DNA from: CAZWQR01 sp964638595
GTDB taxonomy: Bacteria > Patescibacteriota > Minisyncoccia > Minisyncoccales > PEYH01
Assembly (NCBI GenBank): GCA_964638595.1
Contig: CAZWYU010000021.1
Location: 1 to 14,434 of the forward strand
Length of the DNA: 14,434 nt
Reading direction: 5' to 3'
Shown piece after piece: positions 7,926 to 13,998 of the stretch. Both the position numbers and the translations under genes were made by a program. How positions within the stretch are numbered: position 1 is the stretch's first letter; the number at the start of each line of letters is the position of its first letter. The notes under the pieces are model-generated. The model made no database searches. It saw only the letters and a program-made list of their open reading frames with translations, and was not told the origin of the DNA.

Positions 7926-8986
7926 ATAAAATTTACATGTTCTGGCGGGTTACTCAACTTTTCTAAATATTGGTTTATTGCATCCATTCGGCAGCTTGGC
8001 CTGCATTTTCTAGCATCAAATTTTTTCATAAATTCTAATTGTTTTTTTCTTTTTTCTCCTTCCCAAATTTGTTTAAATGTCTGTTTGTTATAATTTCCCA
8101 GATTAAACCTCTCGTCTCCCAAATGATTGCCACAAGAATAAACATCGCCGTTTGTCATAATATGTGCCCAGAGAAAAGGCACAGCCAGACATCTCTTGTA
8201 GTCGCGTTTAAGTCCTGTTTTTTTCATTGCCTCTTGCCTAAAAATAACTTGAAATTTCTTGGTGCTTAATCTCTCTAATTCATCTTTCATATATAGATAT
8301 CTGTCATAAGAAATATTCTTGTATTCTTTGGTAATGCTTTTTTCATTATGGGAATAAGGTTTAATAACCAAATAATCCAGCCCGATTCTTTTCAATTTTC
8401 TAGCCAAGATTTTTGCTTCTTTGTAATTATCGGGCAGTAAAATCATCTGGCCGCCTATGGTACAGTTTGTTTTTGTTTGTACAGCTTCTTTCAAATTAGC
8501 CATAATCTTGTCAAAATCATTTATTTTGGGCCTATGAATTCTCATATGGGTTTTAGCAGTGCCAGCATCAATACTTACTTTAAGCCAAGACAAAGAAAAC
8601 AAGAGTTCTTTTTTTAAATAAGTTCCGTTGGTTACTAGGGCTGCATCAATCCCCAATGATTTTGTATAATCAATTATTTCTCTTGCTTTTGGGAAAAGCA
8701 AGGGTTCCCCTTCTCCGCTAAAACAAATGCTTTTTACTCCTCCTTTACCCATATCTTTAATGGCTTTTTTCAAATTTTTGAAATTTGCAAATCCTCCTTT
8801 ATATCCCAAATAGTCCAGAGCGCAAAACTTGCAGCGGTGATTGCAAATACCAGATAAAGAAATTTCTACATAAACAGGATAAAAATTTTTAGCTATTGAC
8901 CAGCTATCTTTAGCTTCTAGCCATTGAGATAACTTATCTGGATGATACATTATTTTATGATAGTCAATAAGATATAAATCATTCAT
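7922..8986 (-). CDS. Radical SAM/SPASM protein of the sugar cluster (paralogue B)
   Basis: A 354-residue radical SAM enzyme. Cluster cysteines are C48, C52 and C55 in CNHRCKFC; GEGEPLLFP is the S-adenosylmethionine-binding loop. A Cys in CLAVPF, one in YSCGNHLG and the pair in CRPSC supply candidate ligands for an auxiliary cluster. The end reads KFDARKCRPSC, then DAINQYLEKL and the tail HVNFI. Paralogue A at 3668-4771 has KFDAKTMCGTLC, KINEFLWDL and HINFI at the same places, which supports common descent and a shared type of substrate. The ribosome-binding site GGAGAG stands 6 bases before the ATG, one of the few good ones here. Both ends overlap neighbouring genes by 4 bases (HAD phosphatase before, transketolase after), so it belongs to the core of the pathway. 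Exact reaction unknown. Confidence 0.9.
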   Translation of the reverse strand: MNDLYLIDYHKIMYHPDKLSQWLEAKDSWSIAKNFYPVYVEISLSGICNHRCKFCALDYLGYKGGFANFKNLKKAIKDMGKGGVKSICFSGEGEPLLFPKAREIIDYTKSLGIDAALVTNGTYLKKELLFSLSWLKVSIDAGTAKTHMRIHRPKINDFDKIMANLKEAVQTKTNCTIGGQMILLPDNYKEAKILARKLKRIGLDYLVIKPYSHNEKSITKEYKNISYDRYLYMKDELERLSTKKFQVIFRQEAMKKTGLKRDYKRCLAVPFLWAHIMTNGDVYSCGNHLGDERFNLGNYNKQTFKQIWEGEKRKKQLEFMKKFDARKCRPSCRMDAINQYLEKLSNPPEHVNFI

Positions 8987-9630
8987 ACTGTTCTCTCCAC
9001 TATCTTAGTAGCAGAAAATAAATTATTAACAATAAAAACTCGGCCCGGATTGGCTACTTGCAGAGACTCAACTCTTTGAATAAGATGATGATTCTTTCCA
9101 TTATTTAAAAAAACACTGATTCCGCTAGCGTTCAGCCCCATATTTACATCATCAAGAGAGTCACCAATGACAAATATCTTTCTATATGAGGAGGGGTCAT
9201 CGTTAAAATCAGCGGCTGCCTGCTTTAACATGCCAATTTCCGGCTTCCTTGTTTCCGGGAACCTGTCTAATGCCCATGGGTTATTGGCATCTAAGCCGTT
9301 TTTTTCTGCCCAAATTTTTTCAACATAAGGCGAAAAATACCAGCCGTCTATTTGAACTCCTTGTTCTCTTAATTGCTCATTAATATATTGATGGATTTCT
9401 TTTACTCTTTGTTCGTTGTAAAGCCCTCTGGCAACTCCAATTTGATTGGTAGCGACAATAACTTTCGCAAAAAGTTTTAGGGTTTTTATTGCCTCAATAG
9501 CATCGTCATAAAACCTTATTTTTTTCTTCCAATTGTCATTTTTGCCAAAATAACCTTCATCATCATAAATCAAAGTACCGTCTCTGTCTAAGGCTATTAA
9601 AATATCTTTTTTCTTGCTTTTATTTTTCAT
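8983..9630 (-). CDS. HAD-superfamily phosphatase, GmhB-like (histidinol/heptose bisphosphate phosphatase type)
   Basis: A 215-residue HAD hydrolase. Motif I is D15-R-D17-G-T; motif II is VATNQIG; the motif III Lys is in TRKPEIGM; motif IV is GDSLDDV. DRDGT together with SNQ/TNQxGxARG and KPxxGM is the pattern of the GmhB/HisB-N group, which removes phosphate from C7 of heptose-1,7-bisphosphate or from histidinol phosphate. The Cys/His zinc loop of E. coli GmhB (CxH...CxC) is missing: the same region reads YFSPYVEKIWAEKN without any Cys. The start overlaps the small upstream ORF by 4 bases (ATGA), and the stop overlaps the radical SAM gene. Next to a nucleotidyltransferase-PfkB kinase fusion, a role in making a nucleotide-activated heptose-like sugar is a reasonable inference; substrate unproven. 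Confidence 0.85.
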   Translation of the reverse strand: MKNKSKKKDILIALDRDGTLIYDDEGYFGKNDNWKKKIRFYDDAIEAIKTLKLFAKVIVATNQIGVARGLYNEQRVKEIHQYINEQLREQGVQIDGWYFSPYVEKIWAEKNGLDANNPWALDRFPETRKPEIGMLKQAAADFNDDPSSYRKIFVIGDSLDDVNMGLNASGISVFLNNGKNHHLIQRVESLQVANPGRVFIVNNLFSATKIVERTV

Positions 9631-9806
9631 AAAACATTTTCTAAAACAGTATCACAAAATAAAGAATGGATTGTTTCTGTTTTGTTAAAATGAGATATCG
9701 GAGTGTAAAGATTTAAATCTCCCATTTCTCTTAATCTATTAGTTGTTTCGTTATTTTTAAAAGAATTGTATAAGTTATCTATATAATTTGAAATAAATTC
9801 CTTCAT
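9627..9806 (-). CDS. Small hypothetical protein (59 aa), translationally coupled
   Basis: The reading frame stays open upstream to 9854, but ATG at 9804-9806 is the better start because it lies one base after the stop of the kinase fusion (TAA-T-ATG), the same junction as at 5440-5446. The stop overlaps the HAD ATG. The chain begins MKEFISNYIDNLYNSF, an amphipathic helix that resembles the first helix of SIS-domain sugar isomerases such as GmhA, but the glycine-rich phosphosugar-binding motif of a SIS domain is absent from this frame and from the short DNA available. It may be a genuine small partner protein or a remnant of an isomerase gene. I do not recognise a family; the perfect coupling on both sides favours translation. 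Confidence 0.6.
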   Translation of the reverse strand: MKEFISNYIDNLYNSFKNNETTNRLREMGDLNLYTPISHFNKTETIHSLFCDTVLENVL

Positions 9807-9807
9807 A

Positions 9808-11322
9808 TTATTTAAGTAAATTTTGGATAAATTTGTACAATGAATAATATTCAACTGATGATTTATTGCCCACTATGGTTACTTTAAGAGCACCAACAGC
9901 ATTTCCTATAAAAGCTACTGCTTCAATGGGCATTCCTCTGGCCATACAGGCTGAAGTTACACCAAAAAAAGCGTCTCCCGCTCCCATTCTGTCTACTAAT
10001 TTTGTAGAAAGCGCTGGAAATTCAAGAACCTTGTCTTGTTTTATAGCCAAACATCCTAAATGGCCGCGGGTAACAATTAAATTTTTAGGCTTTGCTTGGC
10101 TAAAAACTTTTTTAACCACCTCATAAACATTTTCATCTCTCATTCTCACGGCCAAACGGGCTTCTGGTTCGTCAATACAAACATAATCTGCATTAGAATA
10201 TTTTGTAATCACATTAAATCCAAAATTAGCGCTATTAGTCTGGGTATTAACTGCTAAAAACTTCGCTTTTTGGCGAATAAGTTCAATTAAGTTTTTATCA
10301 AAAAAGCCATTTCCATAATCATGAACCACCACTAAATCGTAATCTTTTATTGTTTTTTCTAAATATTCAATGATTTCTTTTTTTGTTTCTTTTGCTAACT
10401 CCCTATCGTCAAAATAGTAGGCCTCAAACATTTTAGTAAAAAAGGTTGGATCTATAAATCTCTTTTTAACAATTGTCTGGCCTTGTTTGTCATAAAAATA
10501 CTTAGCTTTAACATTGGGTTTTAAATTGGTTTTAATAAAATCATAATAACTGTTTTTGGAACCAAGGGCAGTGCAAACATGAACCTCGTTGCAAAAACCA
10601 GCTAAATGGTTTGCACAAGCCAAAATACCGCCAGCAAAAACCTCTTTATTAATAAATTTAGTGGCCACTATATTATCCTTGGGAGTCTTGGCCATACCTT
10701 TGCAATAATTGTATTCATCAATAATTGTTTCTCCAATTAATAAGACCTTCATATCTCTTAAAGACTTTAAGCCGTTAATTAAGTCACTAGCTTGGAATTT
10801 AAAATCTTCTAAAAATTCCTTAACTTTTTTAGGATAAAGGTCAAAATAGTCTTTTAAAAATTTAGTAGAGCTGAATACAGGAGCATAACTAAACATAATT
10901 TCTCCGCCCATTGACCTAACTGCTTCTGCTTCTTTAAAAAGGTTTCTATTAGGATCTTTTAATCCTTTTTCATATTCCTGACCTTTAAAATAGATGTCTG
11001 GCTTTAGAATTTTTAACAACTCAATAGCTGCTACTTCAGGATTAATAATCACAAAATCAATAATTTCTAAGCTAGCTAAAGATTTTGCCCTTACTGCTTC
11101 TGGAAAAACCGGCCTATTCGGTCCTTTATTAATAAATTTGTCAGCAGTTATGCTAACTACTAAAACATCTCCTTGTTTTTTAGCTTCTTCAAAATGATAA
11201 AGATGACCCGGATGAACTAATTCAAAAGTACCGTGGCATAAAACCACCTTTTTTCCGTCTTGCTTCAGTTGAGCAACCATTCTTTCTAATTCGTCTAGGG
11301 TTTTTATCTTTTGGTTAAACAA
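9808..11322 (-). CDS. Bifunctional nucleotidyltransferase-PfkB sugar kinase (HldE-like, reversed domain order)
   Basis: A 504-residue two-domain enzyme. Residues 1-150 are a cytidylyltransferase-fold domain with GTFELVHPGH (HxGH nucleotide-binding motif) and FSSTKF, the counterpart of ISSTxI. Residues 190-504 are a PfkB carbohydrate kinase with an N-terminal GGILACANH and catalytic MGAGDAF, D450 being the presumed base. E. coli HldE has the kinase first and the nucleotidyltransferase second; here the order is swapped. Expected role: phosphorylate a sugar phosphate and join it to a nucleotide, with the HAD phosphatase downstream removing the extra phosphate between the two steps. The first codon is TTG at 11320-11322, with no ATG before the in-frame TGA; an ATT at 11323-11325 is the only near alternative. 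Heptamer repeats of the four-helix-bundle cassette begin just upstream, so the original start may have been lost by insertion. Confidence 0.88.
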   Translation of the reverse strand: MFNQKIKTLDELERMVAQLKQDGKKVVLCHGTFELVHPGHLYHFEEAKKQGDVLVVSITADKFINKGPNRPVFPEAVRAKSLASLEIIDFVIINPEVAAIELLKILKPDIYFKGQEYEKGLKDPNRNLFKEAEAVRSMGGEIMFSYAPVFSSTKFLKDYFDLYPKKVKEFLEDFKFQASDLINGLKSLRDMKVLLIGETIIDEYNYCKGMAKTPKDNIVATKFINKEVFAGGILACANHLAGFCNEVHVCTALGSKNSYYDFIKTNLKPNVKAKYFYDKQGQTIVKKRFIDPTFFTKMFEAYYFDDRELAKETKKEIIEYLEKTIKDYDLVVVHDYGNGFFDKNLIELIRQKAKFLAVNTQTNSANFGFNVITKYSNADYVCIDEPEARLAVRMRDENVYEVVKKVFSQAKPKNLIVTRGHLGCLAIKQDKVLEFPALSTKLVDRMGAGDAFFGVTSACMARGMPIEAVAFIGNAVGALKVTIVGNKSSVEYYSLYKFIQNLLK

Positions 11323-11335
11323 AATACTTTTGTTA

Positions 11336-11388
11336 ATTTTTAATTTTCAATTCTCAATTTCCAATAAATTTTTAATTTTCAATTTTTA
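11336..11388. repeat. Heptamer repeats (ATTTTCA type), left boundary of cassette 1
   Basis: Four 7-nt units stand in phase at 11336-11363 (ATTTTTA, ATTTTCA, ATTCTCA, ATTTCCA). After an 11-base break two more follow at 11375-11388 (ATTTTCA, ATTTTTA). The stop codon of the frameshifted extension of the four-helix-bundle gene lies in the last unit (11386-11388). The reverse complement of the same unit flanks the other side of the gene. Confidence 0.75.
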
Positions 11389-11435
11389 AACTTTTTTATC
11401 TCTTAAAGATGTGGTTATTTTATGGAAAATAAGGG

Positions 11436-11753
11436 TTAATTCTTGGGTTTCTTTCCAATTTTTTTTCGACTCTTCTTTTTTTCCGGAAAACATTTGGCTA
11501 TCATTTTTAACCAATGCTTGGTTTCTTGGGTTTCTTTTTTGGCAATATAAATTTTATTGGTAAAATCTTTTTTTGAGCTAGCGGTATTGGCTTCCATATA
11601 ATTTGCCCCAATGCTTGTTCCGGAACGAACAAGTTGGCTAATTATGGGTCTGGAAATAGCGTCTTGTTTTAAATGTTTACAAAATTCAATAATTTCTTCT
11701 CCTAATTTAGCAGTTCTTTCTTCTAAATCATAATTGTTTGAAAATTGTTTCAT
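11436..11753 (-). CDS. Four-helix-bundle protein of the S23/IVP family (copy 1), frame broken near the C-terminus
   Basis: The first 93 residues match the S23/23S rRNA intervening-sequence protein family (PF05635/TIGR02436 type): DLEERTAKLGEEIIEFC, then QLVRSGTSIGANYMEA (40-55), SSKKDF and KKETQETKHWLKMIAK. The frame as read ends in a basic tail foreign to the family. On the -1 frame the expected ending continues as EESKKNWKETQELTLIF and on to SLRDKKV, stopping at 11386-11388; that would give about 122 residues, the usual size. The frames meet at an A7 run that forms A-AAA-AAG in register. So the gene is a frameshift mutant, is decoded by -1 slippage, or carries a homopolymer sequencing error. 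It interrupts the sugar operon and is bounded on both sides by inverted heptamers. Biochemical role unknown; relatives include 23S rRNA insertion proteins and the DGR accessory protein Avd. Confidence 0.85.
   Translation of the reverse strand: MKQFSNNYDLEERTAKLGEEIIEFCKHLKQDAISRPIISQLVRSGTSIGANYMEANTASSKKDFTNKIYIAKKETQETKHWLKMIAKCFPEKKKSRKKIGKKPKN
11475..11481 (-). promoter_or_regulatory. Candidate -1 frameshift slippery heptamer A-AAA-AAG
   Basis: On the minus strand the zero-frame codons are GAA AAA AAG, giving the X XXY YYZ arrangement A AAA AAG known from dnaX and several insertion sequences. A -1 slip here leads directly into the family-typical C-terminus. I see no internal Shine-Dalgarno stimulator at the usual distance and no obvious strong downstream hairpin, so a plain one-base deletion or sequencing error in the A-run is equally possible. 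Confidence 0.45.
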
Positions 11754-11792
11754 TGAAAATTGATTGAAAATTGAAAATTAGAAATTGAAAAT
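11754..11792. repeat. Heptamer repeats (TGAAAAT type), right boundary of cassette 1
   Basis: TGAAAAT occurs at 11754-11760, then after a 4-base spacer four units run in phase at 11765-11792 (TGAAAAT, TGAAAAT, TAGAAAT, TGAAAAT). TGAAAAT is the exact reverse complement of the ATTTTCA unit on the other side of the four-helix-bundle gene, so the gene is enclosed by inverted heptamer arrays. The first unit directly abuts the gene's ATG and the last ends one base before the epimerase stop codon. Confidence 0.75.
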
Positions 11793-11793
11793 T

Positions 11794-12789
11794 TTATTTT
11801 AGGTATTTAAACCACTCCTCCGTTTCCTTCTCTATCTCCCCCGGTGTCCACACTGGTGCTTCTCTCCAATAATCAATATTGTCTAACATTATTTTAACTC
11901 CTTGCTTTAAAGAAATCTTTGGCTCCCATTTAAGAATTGTTTTTATCTTAGAAATATCCCCCCAAGTGCAGTCCGGCTCGCCGGGTCGTTTAGGAATATA
12001 TGCTACCTTTTTTCTGCCCAATAGGTCAATTATCTGATTCACGCTATAAGTATTGCCAGAGCCAACATTGAAAACCTCTCCTTCAATTTTAGAATTTGCA
12101 GCTATTAAAAATGCTTTAACCGCATCTTTTATAAAAACAAAATCTCTTGTTTGTTCTCCGTCTCCGACTATAGTAAAAGGCTTATTAGCTAATTTCTGGG
12201 CTAAAAAAACTCCAAACATAGCCCCATAAGCTCCGCTTGTTCTAGAGCGAGGACCATATACATTAAACATTCTCAAAGAAATGACTGGCAGGTTATAAAA
12301 TTTAAAATAGTGCAAAGCAATCTCCTCTCCTAAATACTTTGTCAGAGCATACGGATATTCTGGTTTAACAAATGTTGTTTCGGGAGTGGGAAATATTTTA
12401 GCTATGCCATAGCAACTTGAAGAAGCAGCATAAACAAACTTTTTAACATTTTCTTTTCTTGAAGCCTCCAAAACAGAAATAGTTCCATCAACATTATTTT
12501 TATGATATTTCAAAGGATTCTTTATAGAAGGCACTATATCTGCCATTGCAGCTAAATGAAAGACCCAGTCAATTTCTTTAAAATATCCTTTTATTTTCTC
12601 AAATTCAGAAACATCAGCTTTGACTATTTTTAAATTAGAATTTTTTTTCAAATGAGATAAATTCTCTTTTCTGCCGTTAATAAAACTGTCTAAAACTAAA
12701 ACCTTATGCCCTTTTTCCAAAAGCAATTCAACCAAATGTGAACCTATAAACCCTGCTCCTCCTGTAACAATTGTTTTACAATGTTTCAT
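11794..12789 (-). CDS. NAD-dependent epimerase/dehydratase (extended SDR), nucleotide-sugar type
   Basis: A 331-residue extended short-chain dehydrogenase. GGAGFIG (10-16) is the NAD-binding Rossmann motif, followed by FHLAAMADI, the catalytic Ser region AASSSCYG and Y147-ALT-K151 as the YxxxK pair. FNVYGPRS and GDGEQTRDFVF are typical of nucleotide-sugar 4-epimerases and 4,6-dehydratases; RPGEP and DISK near the C-terminus fit the UDP/GDP-sugar epimerase group (GalE, WbpP). It differs from HldD, so calling it ADP-heptose epimerase is not supported. It is the first gene of the minus-strand sugar operon and now lies a cassette length away from the second. Only 17 bp separate its ATG from the divergent reverse transcriptase, so its promoter must be very short-leadered, inside the RT gene, or lost. 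Substrate unproven. Confidence 0.92.
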   Translation of the reverse strand: MKHCKTIVTGGAGFIGSHLVELLLEKGHKVLVLDSFINGRKENLSHLKKNSNLKIVKADVSEFEKIKGYFKEIDWVFHLAAMADIVPSIKNPLKYHKNNVDGTISVLEASRKENVKKFVYAASSSCYGIAKIFPTPETTFVKPEYPYALTKYLGEEIALHYFKFYNLPVISLRMFNVYGPRSRTSGAYGAMFGVFLAQKLANKPFTIVGDGEQTRDFVFIKDAVKAFLIAANSKIEGEVFNVGSGNTYSVNQIIDLLGRKKVAYIPKRPGEPDCTWGDISKIKTILKWEPKISLKQGVKIMLDNIDYWREAPVWTPGEIEKETEEWFKYLK

Positions 12790-12806
12790 ATATTAACTAA
12801 TAAATT
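12790..12806. promoter_or_regulatory. 17-bp divergent junction without room for two promoters
   Basis: This AT-only-looking spacer separates the ATG of the epimerase (minus) from the ATG of the reverse transcriptase (plus). There is no Shine-Dalgarno for either gene and no full -35/-10 set fits. TATATT at 12789-12794 and TTGTTT at 12771-12776 are present but only 12 bases apart, too close for a normal sigma-70 promoter toward the RT. Any promoters must lie within the opposing genes. Confidence 0.35.
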
Positions 12807-13931
12807 ATGAATAACAATTTTCCATATTTTAGTACTAAATCTGCTAAAAAAGATTTTGTCAATGCCCGATTTCTTAAAAGAAAATATCTGCCCGTTTTAA
12901 GAAGAACACTTCCTCTTCATTACTTAGTCACTCAAGATCATAGAAAATATCTATCTTTTGTAAAAAACCATTCTAAAAAATATCCCTATTTTCTTTGTTT
13001 TGATGTTGAAAAATACTTTCCTAACATTAATCATCAAATCCTGTTAAACGAGCTTGTTTTAAACTATAAGAAGCTAACCCATAAATCTGTTTCCAGAAAC
13101 TTTGAGAGACTGCTTAAAAAAGATATTCCTTTATTTTTGCAACAATCTCCTTTAAAAAATAATTCTCTTGCTTTGGGTAATCCTCTTTCTCATATCTTAG
13201 CTGGTATTTATTTATTAAGATTAGATCTTTCTTTTAAAAATCCTTTTTTAAGATTCTGCGATGACTATCTTGTATTTTTTAAAACAGAAAAGGAATTAAA
13301 AGAAATTCTTTTTAAGATAAACAATGTTTTAGAATCTCTTGAACTTCATATAAACATCAATAAACTGCAGTCAGGCAGATTCCACAAAAACAAATGTAAA
13401 TTCCTTGGTTTTCAATTTTATGCTGGCCACACAACAATCTCTGAACAAAAGATTGAGACCTTCAAAAAAAGAATTATCAGAATCACTCATTTAACCAAGA
13501 AAAAACCGGTTCCTGCTGTTATTAAATTGCTTAATAATAAAGTCCTTGGTTTCGGCCACTACTACAAATTTGCTTCCTGCAATAATAATTTCAAAGACCT
13601 TGATACTTTTATCCGCTTTCGTTTAAGAAGGTATATCCTAAGAAACCGCAATTTGCTTCCAAAGACCAGCAATCTTTTGTTAACCAATCAGGCATTAAAA
13701 GAATTAAATCTAAAGTCCTTATCTGATATCAAACAAACATTTGACCGAAAAAATAAGCGAAAAATCAGGAAAACAGCAAAAATCAAGAACAAAACTGGTA
13801 AAAAGATAAATAACGACTCTTGGCTTAAATCCGAGCAAATCGCTGATAAATACTTGCTGAAACAGATATTATTGAAATTGAATGAGCTTTCCGATACCCT
13901 CAAAAAACTGGAAGAGAAAGTAACTAAATAA
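12807..13931 (+). CDS. Reverse transcriptase, small group II/DGR-like type with C-terminal coiled coil
   Basis: A 374-residue RT (RVT_1 fold). The catalytic Asp of motif A is D66 in CFDVEKYF; LALGNPLSHILAGIYL (121-136) takes the place of the group II QGxxxSP motif and comes closest to the DGR pattern [I/V/L]GxxxSQ, with His instead of Gln; R-F-C-D152-D153 is the YxDD-box core; FLGF at 199-202 is the motif E region. Residues 246-275 (VLGFGHYYKF...FIRFRLRR) resemble the thumb/maturase part of group II intron RTs. The N-terminus is short, with little finger sequence before motif A. Residues 312-334 are a Lys/Arg-rich linker and 345-372 a predicted coiled coil. It is the only plus-strand gene, has no Shine-Dalgarno, and its TAA is the first unit of a heptamer array shared with a convergent four-helix-bundle gene. 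Intron, DGR, retron or defence role is undecided. Confidence 0.88.
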   Translation: MNNNFPYFSTKSAKKDFVNARFLKRKYLPVLRRTLPLHYLVTQDHRKYLSFVKNHSKKYPYFLCFDVEKYFPNINHQILLNELVLNYKKLTHKSVSRNFERLLKKDIPLFLQQSPLKNNSLALGNPLSHILAGIYLLRLDLSFKNPFLRFCDDYLVFFKTEKELKEILFKINNVLESLELHININKLQSGRFHKNKCKFLGFQFYAGHTTISEQKIETFKKRIIRITHLTKKKPVPAVIKLLNNKVLGFGHYYKFASCNNNFKDLDTFIRFRLRRYILRNRNLLPKTSNLLLTNQALKELNLKSLSDIKQTFDRKNKRKIRKTAKIKNKTGKKINNDSWLKSEQIADKYLLKQILLKLNELSDTLKKLEEKVTK

Positions 13932-13998
13932 CCTATAACCTATAACCTATAACCTACGGCTTGCAAATTACAAATTACAACCTACAACTTACAACTTA
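13929..13998. repeat. Phased heptamer array (TAACCTA/CAACTTA type) joining RT and four-helix-bundle gene 2
   Basis: Ten consecutive 7-nt units fill 70 bp without a break in phase: TAACCTA four times (13929-13956), CGGCTTG (13957-13963), CAAATTA twice, CAACCTA (13978-13984), and CAACTTA twice (to 13998). The RT stop codon is the TAA that opens the first unit. The stop codon of the convergent four-helix-bundle gene (13989-13991) and its last codons lie in the final units. No terminator hairpin is seen between these two convergent genes. Confidence 0.85.

Noticed and set aside
11794..12789. Calling the epimerase HldD to complete an ADP-heptose pathway.
   Set aside because: It has a GalE/WbpP-type pattern and tail and does not resemble HldD beyond the general SDR fold.
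13688..13903. Minus-strand 71-residue hydrophobic frame inside the 3' end of the RT gene.
   Set aside because: Its hydrophobicity follows from reading the Lys-rich RT tail antisense (AAA becomes TTT); no independent evidence.
12807..13931. Group II intron carrying its maturase.
   Set aside because: No intron RNA domain V-like hairpin (AGC...GAAA...GUU pattern) is visible downstream of the RT, where the heptamer array starts at once.
13929..13998. CRISPR array or DGR template repeat in the repetitive stretch after the RT.
   Set aside because: The units are 7 nt with no spacers, so it is not CRISPR; no coding counterpart with A-only differences is seen in the window.
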